NCBI GenBank assembly: GCA_964036315.1
Contig: OZ038478.1
Span: 145,802,565-145,866,564 of the forward strand
Length of the DNA stretch: 64,000 nt
Reading direction: 5' to 3'
From: Acanthosepion esculentum
Lineage: Eukaryota > Mollusca > Cephalopoda > Sepiida > Sepiidae
Shown here: piece after piece, positions 1-12,200 of the stretch
Layout: each line of letters opens with the position of its first letter
Position numbering within the stretch: the stretch's first letter is position 1
Translations under genes and position numbers: made by a program
Notes under the pieces: generated by a model
What the model was told of the DNA's origin: nothing
Seen by the model: the letters and a program-made list of their open reading frames with translations, nothing else
Databases searched by the model: none

Positions 1-192
1 ACAGTTTTCCCTATGAAAAACACGGAAGTAATCAAATTTAGCGGTCTCTGTTCCGCATACACATAAAAAAATAAAACATTTGGACAATTCTTACACACCC
101 TTTGACCAGCAAAGAAAGCTCTTGTTCGTACACAAGAAAAATTAAATAAAAAACTTAACCGTAGTACCTTGTCTGTCGTTTTTAATGAAACT

Positions 193-195
<3 letters not shown>

Positions 196-231
<36 letters not shown>
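196..231. repeat. (TA)n microsatellite
   Basis: Uninterrupted alternating TA run of about 36 bases, read directly. Confidence 0.97.
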
Positions 232-235
<4 letters not shown>

Positions 236-765
236 TTTAAGGTATGGTAAAATTATGAGTTAAAATGCTCAATATAAGGAATATTGCGTATGTAAATATA
301 AAAGTGGACATCATTAGAAAAAAACGCGAGAAGACAACATGGATGTACCTTAAAGAAGCTTACACATACAAGATCGGACATTCCCTTTCTGTTCACAACA
401 TATCTTTTTTTTATGTTTTTCATTCCCCACTTGCTTATATTGTCATTATCATTATTATTGTTAGTTTTTCTTACGTTTTTATTCCAGGTCATTTTTTCCG
501 CGATGCTCATTTCCTGATAATGATTTTTAAAAAGATTCTTTAACCTTTTTTTATCGTATTTCTTCCCTCTTTTTTCTCTTATTTTATTTTATTCTTATTG
601 CCGTCTGTGAGTTTTTATTTCAATTACCATTTTCATATTATCATTATCTTTATTTTTAGTATTATTTTTCATTATTTTATTTTTTCAGTTTATTTTTCCG
701 CACCCCCATTTTCTAACAATGATTTTCCTAAAAGAATTCTTTGCCCCTCTTTGTGCTATTTCAGT

Positions 766-812
766 TCTCTCTCTCTCTCTCACTCTCTCTCTCACTCTCT
801 CTCTCTCTCTCT
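766..812. repeat. (CT)n microsatellite
   Basis: CT-dinucleotide run interrupted twice by CA. It produces a spurious Leu/Ser-rich open frame. Confidence 0.95.
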
Positions 813-997
813 TTTCTTTTTTCTTTTTCTCTTTCATTTTACTTTTAATGACAATCTAGCTATGTTCCCACACTGATCCTTACTCACAAAAAATAAAATC
901 TTTCAACATTAATACCGCCCCCAATCTAGTTACTAACACTTGTACGGCCAGAAAATAATGGGGTGGGGGGTCACTTATTTTGAGTATTTTTACTGTA

Positions 998-1028
<31 letters not shown>

Positions 1029-1034
1029 GTGTGT
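998..1034. repeat. (GT)n microsatellite
   Basis: GT run with one GC interruption. Open frames over it on both strands are artefacts. Confidence 0.95.
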
Positions 1035-1235
1035 ATGAGGGTGCTCTTGCATATGCGCGCACGCACATGTTTGTACGTTTGTATTTTAGTCGGCATGTTT
1101 GTGTTGAACTGCTACTGTCTGTGTGTACAATTCCTGCATATGGCAGTAAGACGGAGTGTCTGTTCGTTTGTATATTGTATTTCTAGTTGATCTTGCGGGA
1201 TTTAGGAGATGATGTGTGCGCGCGTGTCTACCTTT

Positions 1236-1236
1236 T

Positions 1237-1293
<57 letters not shown>
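1236..1293. repeat. Compound (CA)n(TA)n microsatellite
   Basis: About 24 bases of CA repeat run directly into about 34 bases of TA repeat. The same compound design recurs in mirror form at 51503-51592. Confidence 0.97.
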
Positions 1294-1297
<4 letters not shown>

Positions 1298-2427
1298 AAT
1301 AAGATGACGGAGACTTTAATTATCCATTTTTATTTCACCGAGATGTTCATATCATCATCAAGGAAACCTGATTCGCGATTATAGAAATTACAGCGGACGT
1401 ACACTTTAGCTTGGTACTGGGGAGGAAAGGTGAAAGAAAAGAGGTGGGGTAAAGATAGGGATTGGGGGTTAGTAGTGGTCGGTTTTCGCAACCAAGTATT
1501 TACTCTACACATTTTGGATTTTAATATTGGCTTGTATGTTACGAAATGTGGCAGAAATATCAGTTCACTTGCCGAAATCAATGCGGGACTAAAAATAGTA
1601 TAAAACATTCATTCATTCCACGCACACACACTGACACGCACTCATTCAAACACAACATCAAATACGAACACTCCCGTGAAACGAAAGACGCTGTTGGCTG
1701 TAATGTCCGGTGCAACAAACTCACATGCACACAGAGAATACACTATGTTCTGAATTTGCAATGACTTTAAAACAGCTAGGGAAAAACAATAACTCAGTAC
1801 AGGGCAAACAAAAAGAAAACAAAAGACATAAGCAAACTGTAGTAAATTTTCCCTTGAAAATCGTATTTAACTTTGATTTTACTACCCAATAGAAAAATCG
1901 TGTTGATTGTTATCGGGCGTCTGCATGGATAAAGATTGCTATCTGTATCTATCAAGCGACACGCCCTGCGTCGTCATCGTGCAGGTAACATGAGTCTTTT
2001 AAAACACGTGTGAGAGTGGAGAAATATGTGGAGATTGAGTTAATTGATTAAATGATATGGATCAATAATTGTTGAGTAAATAGGCTGCGGGATGAAATTA
2101 ACAATTTCCTCTCACATTCCGTATTCAACAAGCAGAGAATAAGAAATAAAATATAAGAAACAGTTTTGCACAACAATGAATAAAATATTTATATAACCAA
2201 GAAGAGGTACAAACAATTGGAGTAAAGAGGTAGTTTAAAAAGTTCAAACGTCCTTTTATGTTTGGACTGAAGTGTTATCAAAGTTCTGCCTTGATAGATT
2301 ATAAGTTGTTGAACGGTCTGTACAATAATAGGAAAATGTGCTTGAGTATTATTGTAACACTATTTAAGAACGGCAGGTTAATTAATCAATTAATTAAGCA
2401 CAGAAGTTAATTACGGGGATACTTAAA

Positions 2428-2583
2428 CCGATAGATATAACGAAAGACATACTGAGCGATTACTTACACCGATAGATATAACGAAAGACATACTGAGCGA
2501 TTACTTACACCGATAGATATAACGAAAGACATACTGAGCGATTACTTACACCGATAGATATAACGAAAGACATACTGAGCGAT
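2428..2583. repeat. 41-bp tandem repeat, about 4 copies
   Basis: The motif CCGATAGATATAACGAAAG starts at 2428, 2469, 2510 and 2551, a strict 41-base period. The unit runs through CATACTGAGCGATTACTTA. Copies 2-4 are essentially identical, while the leader of copy 1 differs by a base. It ends at GCGAT near 2583. No coding function is apparent, and the near identity implies recent expansion or homogenisation. Confidence 0.95.
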
Positions 2584-2584
2584 A

Positions 2585-3182
2585 TTCTTTTTGTTTTGTT
2601 ATTTTCCCAAACAGAGTATCTGTGAAAAAAAAAAAGATTTTTTGTTTTGTTATTTTCAAGTGCGATTCAAGATAACCACTTTACTTTCTCGCGGAAGTGT
2701 GATGCTGAGATATGCCAAATTACCTGCGAGGACAAAAGAAGGAAAGAGAGAAAGAAGAGAAAGAAACAGAGGGACAAGACTTAACAACTTAGATGATAAG
2801 AGAAGGAAAGAATGCCACCCACAAAGGCGATGTTGTTTTGGGTGGTGGCATGAGGAAAATTCTGATGGTCATTTTTTGAGGGATACCAGAGCTTCTGGGC
2901 AGATAAAACATTGGCTGTGTCAGGATGACGAACTTGTGTTATCAGTAGTTGATGGGTCGTCTGCCGACCGCACACAGGACATCTGCATTCTGTTTAAGTT
3001 CGTTTGTGATAACGAAGGCTATGTTAGGGTATTTTAATTAACCCAATTTCGCCAAAAAGAATCGTCCACTTAATGTTGACGGAAAAAACTTGGTTGAGAA
3101 AAACCATATCCCGTGAAGTTGGATAAAAAATTGAGATTATCAGTTGACGCCTATTGGCCGAATAGCCAGGCGGAGATGATCA
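2585..3182. other. Unassigned spacer
   Basis: The stretch contains a repeated TTTTGTTTTGTTATTTTC word (about 2588 and 2641) and a 148-codon open frame (2591-3037, plus) that starts inside this low-complexity repeat. I recognise no domain in it and do not call it a gene. Confidence 0.4.
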
Positions 3183-3481
3183 TGTGACGCAGAGAGGAGG
3201 CCTGCCACCGCCCATTGAGAGGATAGGTATGAGATGTTACTGCGAGGAAGTGGGAAAACCGTTGACGCCCTCTAAAGTATGGTGAGATACCCATATGAGA
3301 GCAGAAGAGGGTGGGAGTGGAATAAGATTTCCAAATACGGAAAATGATAATTATTTTTGGCCGAAAACAAAGAAAATCCTTATTGGGGATTTGAAATCAA
3401 CGTGGTGGCCACACCACGTCCGACCACACGCCAGGTTTTGATCGGCGTCCATATAAGCAAACATCTACGGGTGTTTCAGAG

Positions 3482-3510
3482 AGTCGAGTCGAGTCGAGTC
3501 GGGTCGAGTC
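3482..3510. repeat. (GAGTC)n short tandem repeat
   Basis: About five GAGTC pentamers, one with a GGGTC variant, followed by looser GAGTC/CAGTC words to about 3560. Confidence 0.85.
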
Positions 3511-3620
3511 CAGACAGTGAGTCAGAAGTCGAGACAGAGAGAGTTCAGTCAGTGAGTGAAGAGTACAGCCAGTACAATAAGAGAGAGAGACGCGCCTCGC
3601 ACAGGTGACCGCACTTCATG

Positions 3621-3724
3621 CCTTCCGACTTAGACTTCTAACCAAGAACAAATTTGTTGAAGTCCGACTTTAGATTTTCCACCAAAACAAGTTTCCGACT
3701 TAGACTTCTAACCAAGAACAAATT
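3621..3724. repeat. Direct repeat, 70-bp spacing
   Basis: The words CCGACTTAGACTTCTAACC and AAGAACAAAT occur at about 3624-3655 and again at about 3693-3723, with a related, more diverged version between them. This is a local tandem duplication. Confidence 0.8.
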
Positions 3725-4208
3725 ATAGAAGTCTGACTTATATTCGCCATCCGGATATCCAGAATTAGTTAAGGAACGCAAAAGTGTTACAATCCACATT
3801 TTTTTTTTCTTCGGGCTGGGAGAGAAAGAGAGAGACGCACTCCTGTAACTCAACAAACCGACATAAAATTAATCACTATTCCTAACCAGTCGCTCGCCTT
3901 GAAGTTGTTTGTGCTTTTGTTTTTTTTTTGTCTACATTTATTGTGCAGTATCACCTTGACCCGGATTCGGCTGGCACTACGGCCCGACGTTTGATTGATC
4001 TCGTCAACCTAAGATCAAATCACAACGTGGGTAGGTTGAATCGAGATCAAAGCAGTTGCTTCGGTGACCAGGCGTTGGAAGCGAGCTGAGTACGACAAGT
4101 TGGTGCTAGAACCCAGCAAGACTTCAACCGATGTCCTAGGGTTAGCCCGTCACAAAGGACCGACGTCACATTTTGGCGTCGTGACTGAAAAAGAAGTCGG
4201 GTGTCACA

Positions 4209-5659
4209 AACGGTGCCCTGACCAGGACAGAGGAGGAGTTGGGTGTCACATTATTGTAATTTAAGGAAAAATAAACAGTTCGAATTTGTATTTAAAGTAG
4301 CCAAGTATTGTTCTCGGCTTAATTTAATGTTTACGAAGTTGTCGCTCTTTGACTTGTCTTCACTTTTCGTTTGAAGAGAATATTCTGTAGTTGGAGGAAG
4401 TGATTCTTAACAAGCTGTGTCTATGTTAATTGCAATGATTCACGTTGGGATTGAAAGCGTATGACAAAGATTCGTGTATCAAATTGAATGTTGAAAATTT
4501 GCGTTGATTGTTCAAGATAAAATATTGCTTTTCGGGCTGAAATCATGTTAAGGAACTTTAACGTAAAGCCTGGAACTGTGTGACAAGTTCAAAGGATTGC
4601 GATCGGCTCATTGTCGAGGATCAATGACGTTTCATATTTATTGCTGACTTTGGTCACGTGGTAGGCTCACAGGGAATTGACAGATTTTGGCGGAATTATT
4701 TTTTGGTCAGGTCAAGAAATAGGTCGATGTTATTCGAAAATGACTTAAATGTTAAGTGACCAATCAGAAGTTGAGATTTTCTGAAAATTGTGAAAAAAAA
4801 AAAAACGATAAAAAAATAAAAAGTAAAAATAAAAATTGAAATTGAAGAAGAAATAAAGTGGAGAAAATATAAAACTTTCTCTAAAGAGAGATCGTGTCTC
4901 CTGTGCGTCAGTGTGAAGGTTAATGTCAAAAACCCAAACTTAAACTTTACCCGCATACGATCTTAAATCAATATATTTAAATTACAATTTAATACACTAA
5001 TACACAGGACCAAACTGCCGATTTCTTTCTCGGCTTCTTCAAAGGAAATCAACAACAAACCCACTCAATGAAGCGGACGATATTATAAACAACTATACCG
5101 TTAGTGTTCACAAACCAAACATTTATTTCAACAAATCATAATTACATGCATATTGGTCCATATGCTACGTGGGTAACAAACAAAAATGAACAAAAGGATT
5201 AGTACTTACAAAACAATGTCGTCAGCAAGTAGACAACGCAAACATCATTCAACTTTTTCTTTACAACAAACAATATTGTTAAAGCATTTTCTTTTTTTTT
5301 TTTACAATCAATTCAATTTCTTCTGTTTGTGTCTTCTTTCTTCAAATATTTTCTTTTCTTTCTATGAGACTCCTTTTCACTTCCTCTGGAGCTGAAAGGG
5401 TAAATTGAAAAAACACAAATCCTAACCTAGTCAAGGATCTTAAAAACTTATTCCATGAAGCATATCTTTCAAAATATGTTAAAACTTTAGCTTTGGAATT
5501 CATTTAAATCTTATTCTTTTAAATCTTATTTTAATATAAAGAACGTGAACAGGGGCGGAATTCCCGGCATCGATTGACTCCGTCAAACAAATAAAAACAT
5601 TGATTCTTCGAATCAACAAACAAATCAAATGAAACAATTCCCCTTCTAGGGAATAAAAT
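4209..5659. other. AT-rich spacer, nothing recognised
   Basis: I see no gene, structural RNA or long repeat. Open frames are short and of low complexity. A few A/T homopolymers (for example 4795-4805 and 5288-5302) are present. Confidence 0.5.
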
Positions 5660-5667
5660 TACTTCTT

Positions 5668-5955
5668 TTAGCTTCGGAATTCTACCGAAGCTAACCAAAT
5701 CTTTTCTTCCAAATTTCACAAATCTTTGCTACGGAATTCTACCGAAGCTCACAAAATCTTTTCTTCAAAGATTCTCAAATAAACAAATCGTAGCTACGGA
5801 ATTCTACCGAAGCTGAACAAATCTTCTCTTTAAAGATTTTCAAATATAAACAAATCAAATCTTAGCTACGGAATTCTACCGAAGCCAATTAAATTCTTCT
5901 CTTCAAAGTTTTCAAATATAAACAAATATTAGCTACGGAATTCTACCGAAGCCAA
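5668..5955. repeat. Five-copy hairpin minisatellite with GAATTC core
   Basis: The word GCTACGGAATTCTACCGAAGC (first copy AGCTTCGG-AATTCTA-CCGAAGCT) recurs at about 5668, 5729, 5795, 5863 and 5931, spaced 61-68 bases. Each copy is an inverted repeat: eight paired bases in copy 1, and seven with one mismatch in the others. The linkers are also related (CAAATCTTTTCTTCAAAG and ATAAACAAATC words). Unit-length differences lie in the linkers. Confidence 0.9.
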
Positions 5956-6363
5956 TTAAATCTTCCAACAAAGCCCTTCGATGCGTAAACTCACACTCCC
6001 CTGTTCCCATCCATAAACTAATCAGTAATATAGCTATTAAAAGCTAAATAAAAATTAATCCTATAATATTTAAAAGGCAAATAATTCGATACTGTAATTC
6101 GAATTATTTAAGATAACATTAATATACGTGGTCAACTATAGTAGTTCACCACGGAGCCAGAATAAGGACGTCCGTATCATCCGACGACAAAACTCTGACT
6201 GAAGACAAAATCTTCTGATACAAAGGACTCGCTTTCAGCTGCCAGATTCCATGACAATGGAGCCATAAATTTTCCGACCGCCCCATCCACAGGCCACCGA
6301 CCCCAGACATTAAAACAACATATCATCTCTAATACCGAAGCCGTTGCAAGCCCTCTTCTCACC

Positions 6364-6490
6364 TCATGTTAAATCTCTGTCAACAAAGATTTCCAAAAAA
6401 CACTCAAAACAAGAATCTCACCACCGAAGTCACTGAAAGGTGACCTCTCACACTTATGTTAAATCTCGGTCAACAAAAATTTCCAAAATA
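6364..6490. repeat. Direct repeat pair
   Basis: ATGTTAAATCTCTGTCAACA (about 6365) is repeated with few changes at about 6454, and TTTCCAAAA follows in both. Nearby CCGAAG words echo the upstream hairpin array. It may be a diverged continuation of that array. Confidence 0.6.
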
Positions 6491-8529
6491 TATGTATTAA
6501 GCTGAATAAGCTCTGTGGTCCACTTTTTGCATAAATTTGTACAGAAATTTATATTGATAAAAAAGGTGTTGGCGGGTTACTAAAAATATCACTCCTTTCC
6601 CCTCATCATCATGTCGACTCTATTCTTTAACAAGAGAGTAAAGTAGTCAGGCAAAAGCGGGTGGGGTAGCGTGTATGCTCGTTATGTATCTCGCCAAAGG
6701 AATTACTTCGCTTTCTTAACAAGTATAAACGTAGTTTCTTTTCATTTTTTTGGTCATAGATTGTTTTATATATAAAACACTGTTATACACGAGGCCAAAA
6801 TATTTTTCCATTTTTGTTCTTAATTAAAAAGGAAAAAATATGCATATTTTCTTCGATTTGAATGAACAAATTCTCCTTAAATTGTTCATTTGAAATCAAC
6901 CTTATGATAACATTATCTACACTCTCACACTGTCTTCATTCCACACACAATGGGATTTCTTTACCTGGGCCCCAAAAGCGACAGAATTTTACCGATCGAC
7001 GGATACTTCTAAGTCGATTATTTATTGTTTTTTACTAGTGGTAAGTATTTGTTCCTTATTGCTTATGTTTAAGTCGTATTTTTATTGCGTTTAATTGAAT
7101 GTTGAAGTTATTAACACCTTGCTTATAGCGTTGTTTTTAAGTTAAAAAAAGAAAAGGCGTCCTTTTAGAGAGGTACAGACACCAACGGATGATTACTGAG
7201 AACAGTAATACCTTTTAAGTTTCAATCAACAACAAACAAACATACACATGCTTATTTTTTAGACCTTTGCATTGCAAAGAAAAACAGTCATATTAAAAAG
7301 TTACGGCCTTTTATCTTTTATCACTCGTCGGAATCGATTAGACAGTATAAAGATAATAAATCCTGTTGTTTAGTAATAGTAGTAGCAATCTCTAATTTTC
7401 CCCGGATCTCGAAAGGTTTTCCTGTTTATGTTGAAGATTAACGAATGGTTTTAGGACACATGACTTATGCGTTCGAGCCGAATATATGGCAATAATCATC
7501 ACGACAGCTTTTGTTTTAAATGCAACTGTATGGGGAAAATGTGTTTCTAACAACTCGCCTTTTTTTATTAAATACTACATTTTTCCAAACACCCGTTTTT
7601 TCTTACGGGGTGTGATTGAAAGGTAAATTAAATTTCACTATTCATTCTTAAAATTAGACTTAAAAATGATTTTTCTCTTTTACATGTGGAGATATTTAAA
7701 AATGTCTGACATATACACCAACATAAGTTTGGTTGACTATATTTTAAATTCGATTTGTTTTCGTAATCCAAGCACCAATTTTCACTTTCATTTACACATC
7801 AATAATACAAAATAATTTAATCACTTTTTAAAATAAAATAAGTATCTGGATTATCAGATTCCTTTTAAGCTTTAACTAAAGTCAATTATATCTGGGGCGG
7901 TATTACTAGAATTTTGTTGCAGACTGGCGAATGTATTTTAAAGTGATCAGAAGGATTTTTAGTGTTGGTGTTCGAAAACATTTGTCCACAACAATTAAAG
8001 AAAAATATTCGAAACAAATCTTGCAAGAAGATTGAAAGCGAAGACAAACATTAAATGTACAACAATAACATTGGTTTATATACAATTCACGATTATAATT
8101 GGGTTGAATTTTGATGGATAAATGAGAATAGATGTATTTGACTATGTAAAATATTACTGGGATTTTTCAAAGTGTTTGCAATTGTTACTTAGATTTGTTC
8201 ACAAAATTAAACTAAGTGTCCAGTTACGTACGAAAGTGCCCTTTGTGCTTGTTCAATTATTAGTGTGTGTCCGTAAATTTGATTGTATTATTGTTCAGAA
8301 TTGGTAAGAGTTGCGTATCTTTAGTTGTGTGAGAATTTGATTGTTTGTTTACTAATACTTATTAAGTAGTGAGTAAAATGTCACTTTTTAAAGTATTGTA
8401 AGTGATGTTAAGTTAGCATTCCTGAGAGAGATAGAACGTGCTTGTGGTTTGTTGAGACAAAGATTCTTTGCGCGGCAAAGGTGAGGTTGGTCAGAGTTTT
8501 GAGTTGCTTGGATTAGTTTGGCATCTCTC
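6491..8529. other. AT-rich spacer, nothing recognised
   Basis: No protein-like frame longer than about 60 codons and no RNA gene is recognised. In the sense of the LINE array this is the downstream flank, that is, what would follow the target promoter's start site. Confidence 0.5.
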
Positions 8530-8530
8530 T

Positions 8531-8547
8531 CGGAATGAAAGTCTGAC
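8531..8547. repeat. 17-bp target-site motif, left outer copy
   Basis: CGGAATGAAAGTCTGAC lies between unique left flank (...CATCTCTCT) and the 3' terminus of unit 1. It is identical to the copy at the far right end and is therefore read as the target-site duplication. Confidence 0.85.
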
Positions 8548-8551
8548 AATA

Positions 8552-8557
8552 TTTATT
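8552..8557 (-). promoter_or_regulatory. AATAAA poly(A) signal, unit 1
   Basis: AATAAA on the sense strand, five nt before the 17-bp motif. Usual cleavage 10-30 nt downstream would fall in or just past that motif. Confidence 0.6.
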
Positions 8558-9236
8558 CGTACATATGTACAAAATGTGGCACAAGGCCAAAAGGGGGTTG
8601 GGGAAGGACGGTCATCATCTGTCTTAAATTACAACTTAGCTAGTCACAAACACTGACCCAAACATACCAACAATAGTCCTAGCACCAAAACAACACATTC
8701 TTCCATACCTTTCTTACTACATCCACCATAATTCCTCAAATTATCTGTGAAATTCTAACTAGACCCCATATGTACAATTCAAAGTCTGTGGGGGGGGAAT
8801 AACAATTTAAAAAACCCCAATGATTATTTACAATATGCAATAATATATACAAGTAAAACAAAACAAAATAAGATTAGTAATAAAAAACCCCCACAGTACC
8901 TAAATGTGGCAGTAACATCAGTTAACTGGACGAAAAAATTGCGAGATTATAAAAAGTAAAACACAGTCATCCTTCCAAAATCACTCACACAGGCACACAC
9001 TCATTTAGATACACTAACAACTACGAAAAACACACACACGAAACGAAGGCCATCCCGCAACCACCAGAGAACTGACGTCACTGACCACCTAACGAGGGAG
9101 GGGATGGGGAATTAAACTAAAGAAAAATAGGGACAGAAATAAAAGGGGGCCGATGAGCATACATACCCTAGCTAAGTTAACCAGAAACGCGAAACTAAAA
9201 ATTCAAAATAAACCTATACTAGTCTAATACCGGGAC

Positions 9237-9256
9237 GGGTTGCTTCTGTTCAACCC
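9237..9256 (-). promoter_or_regulatory. 3' UTR hairpin, unit 1
   Basis: Sense GGGTTG-AACAGAAG-CAACCC, a perfect 6-bp stem about 20 nt after the ORF2 stop. It is present in all four units. Confidence 0.55.
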
Positions 9257-9277
9257 ATGAGGGACGATATCCTGCAC

Positions 9278-12200
9278 CTAACCGAGGTCCAAGTGCCACT
9301 CTAGGTCAGCTCCTCTCACTCTACACATTCGCGCAAGATTTACCCACCTTTTGCCGAATTCTGATGAAGAGAGTCGCCACCTTTCCGTCCTAATCTTGAC
9401 TTTAAGCTGATGCTTAAAGTACAAGATTAGTAGGGAAGAAGTGAACTTCTCACCTCCATAGAATCCCTTCTGACGTGTCACCCAAATCACGACTCTCATA
9501 ACTCCTAGCAAGCAGTGGAACACATAAAGTTCAGACTTTGTTAACGGCGGGGCCACATTGCTACAAACAGAAGCGGCCTCGAGGACGAAAAACTTTCCCT
9601 GCAACATGCGAACCATGAGACCTTCAACAAACTTACACAATGGCGCTACCGACTTGCAATGAAAGAAGACGTGACCAAGGGTCTCGACTTCCCCCTCACA
9701 ACGTCGGCAGTTTGGATATTTCTCCAAACCCGCTGCGCAAAGTCTTTTGCCGACCCAGAGGGCCCCACGTATCACCAGCCAGGTGAGGGATGCCTCATCG
9801 TTGTTGAGACATTTCAACCCGGAAGCCCAAGGCCAGATTGAGCGAGCCTCCTGCTTCGTAAGACCGAGCTCGTCAATCAAATCATCATGAACGGACCCCC
9901 TGACTACCACCTGATATAATGCCCTACGAGACAACGCCTGGACGTTGTGGAGGCCAACCGTCGCCCGTAAGAGGTGTTTCAGAGCCAGACGACATTCACG
10001 GTAGAAGGAGCACTCGGCACGAGGCAAACGGCCAGCCTCCTCCTCGCCCGAGTGCACACTTCTCAAGGATGGAAAGGATCTACGGGCGTCTTCCTTCCAG
10101 AAGGCGCCCCCGTCATCCGAATCGCGACACAAACGATCCAGGAACCCGATGCGAAGCATATCGAGACGAATCTCAATGCTAGGCATACCTAGACCGCCTT
10201 CAGAGGGATGAAGGCAACAGATCTCCCGACATACCCTAGGAGCTTTGCCTCTCCACAAGAAAGAGAACAAGAGCTGTACTAATGAAAGCACTGTGGTAGA
10301 CGGAAGTGGAAGTACCGAGAGTCGGTAAAGGAGAATCGGGTAGATATGTGAAACACATACCTCCGCCCTCCCCTTCAAGGAAAGATTCCTCCGAGACCAC
10401 AAATTAATTGCGATCTCGGCCTTCTCTCGTACCTCCGACCAATTCATATCCAACTGGATATCGGGACCGAACCAGACGCCGAGTATCTTGATCGGCCCGT
10501 CCGTCCAGCTGAATGGTCCGGGAAGAGAAACCCCCTTCCACGCACCCAACCGCAAGACAACAGACTTATCGCGGTTGATCTTGGCCCCTGTCACCATCTC
10601 ATACCCACTGACTTCTCTGCTGACTTCGTTAATCTCGGCTCTGCTCGACACAAGAACCGAAACGTCGTCAGCATAGGCAGAATACCTGGCCGAGGTGGTA
10701 GCACCAGGTAAAGAGATTCCGCGTAGGACCGGGTTCGCCTTTAACTTGCGAAGGAAAGGTTCCAACGCAAGAACGTAAAGCATAGGCGACAGCGGACAAC
10801 CCTGACGAATAGATCGAGACAATACGAAAGGTTCCGATCTTACCCCGTTCACTTCTACCAGCGCACCGGGAGTCGCATACATAAGCCGGATCCAGGAGCG
10901 AAAGTACGGCCCGAAACCGGCAGCCGAAAGAACAGCCTCCAAGAATCGATGGTCAACCCTATCAAAGGCCTTGGACTGATCTAAATTGATCAGCGCGGCT
11001 TCACTGTCGACTTTCTCGATGATCAGGCGCACCATATGAAGGTTGTCCTGAATAGTCCTGCCCTTCACAGAACAAGTCTGCTCGGAGCCAATCAGACTAG
11101 ACAGGACAAGCTGCAAACGGTTAGCCAAGACCTTAGCCAAAATCTTTAACTCTGTATTTAACATCGTTAAAGGGCGAAAGTTACCTATCCCATCCCCACC
11201 GCTTTTGCCCTTACGCAGCAACTTGATCACACCCCTGGTGAAGCGTTGAGGTATAGACCCCTGCTTCATCCAGTTGTTGAAGATCAGCTGCAGCAAAGGA
11301 ACAAAAACGGGCGACTGCCTCAAGTAAACTTCGTAAGGAAGACCATCTAATCCCGGAGACTTATCCAGGCCAACCTTTTTCAGCGCTTCCCAGATTTCCG
11401 ACTCAGTGATGGGACCCTCGCACCCAGCCGCTTCAGCTGCCTCAAGGCAGGGAAAGTCAGCTAAATAGGTGTCGAACTGAGCAGAGCTCAGACCGGGCTC
11501 CCTGGTAAAAAGATCCCGAAAGTAATCCCGAAAAGCCTCGCATATGCCCGAGTTTGTAGTCACTGTCCGCCCATCCGGCAATGTGACGCTCGCGATATGC
11601 CGTCTTGAAGCATTCCTACTTTCCTCTGCACGCAGTTCCGCGGCCATATTCGTCGCCTCAGAGGACATTCTTTTTAACCTAGCCCTAACTACCAGAGCTT
11701 GATCCTTCTTGGTAAGCAAGGAGGCCAACTCTGCCTTAGCTAGGACTACTTCCCCACTATCACGGGATTTCACAGCCCGATCGACTCTTTGTTCTAAAGC
11801 CGTTTGCGCCGCTAATCTATCTACGCTGAGTCGACGACTAAAATCGGCAGCAAACGTTCGAATTTTAGATTTAAGTTTGTCCCACCAGGCATTTCCCACC
11901 ACAGCCCCCGACAGTTCCCTTTGTAGCATTAGTAAAAACTGGTCCCGGAAATCCTGCTCGCCAAATAACGAGCAATTGAATTTCCAGTAACCAGTCATCC
12001 TAACCTTAGGCTTATCTAAGTTTACACGGACCCGGACAAGCCTATGATCCGAATAAACTATATAATGAAAACTTGGACACCCTAAGAGCCCTACATCGAC
12101 TCTCCTAATTAAAACTCGGTCGAGGTAGCTCGCAAGCACACCTACAGCCGAGCTGCCACTATTTGTCCAAGTCCACACTACCCGCTGAGGGTGTTCATTC

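Larger units (their letters stand above)
1..2420. other. Gene-free AT-rich flank with microsatellites
   Basis: No open frame here looks like a protein gene. The longest ones are translations of (CT)n, (GT)n and (CA)n/(TA)n runs or of low-complexity AT sequence. The stretch holds four microsatellites (listed separately) and otherwise unremarkable AT-rich DNA. I see no splice-flanked exon or RNA gene that I could defend. Confidence 0.6.
3183..4208 (+). mobile_element. Possible solo LTR (low confidence)
   Basis: The segment starts TGTGACGC and ends GTGTCACA, nearly inverted-complementary LTR-style termini. Inside are a TATA-like ATATAAGC (about 3450), a purine-rich GAGTC array just downstream and an internal direct duplication. 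The sequence after the right end (GGTGCCCTGACCAGG) resembles a primer-binding-site neighbourhood. I found no flanking target duplication and no second copy in the window. A second GTGTCACA at about 4241-4248 makes the right end ambiguous. It could equally be ordinary GC-richer DNA. Confidence 0.3.

Noticed and set aside
598..1384. Open frames over (CT)n, (GT)n and (CA)n/(TA)n runs
   Set aside because: Dinucleotide repeats lack stops in some frames. The translations are simple-sequence artefacts.
2591..3037. 148-codon plus-strand open frame
   Set aside because: Starts inside a TTTTG repeat, has no recognisable domain, and low-complexity Arg/Glu stretches. An open opposite-strand frame is equally plausible.
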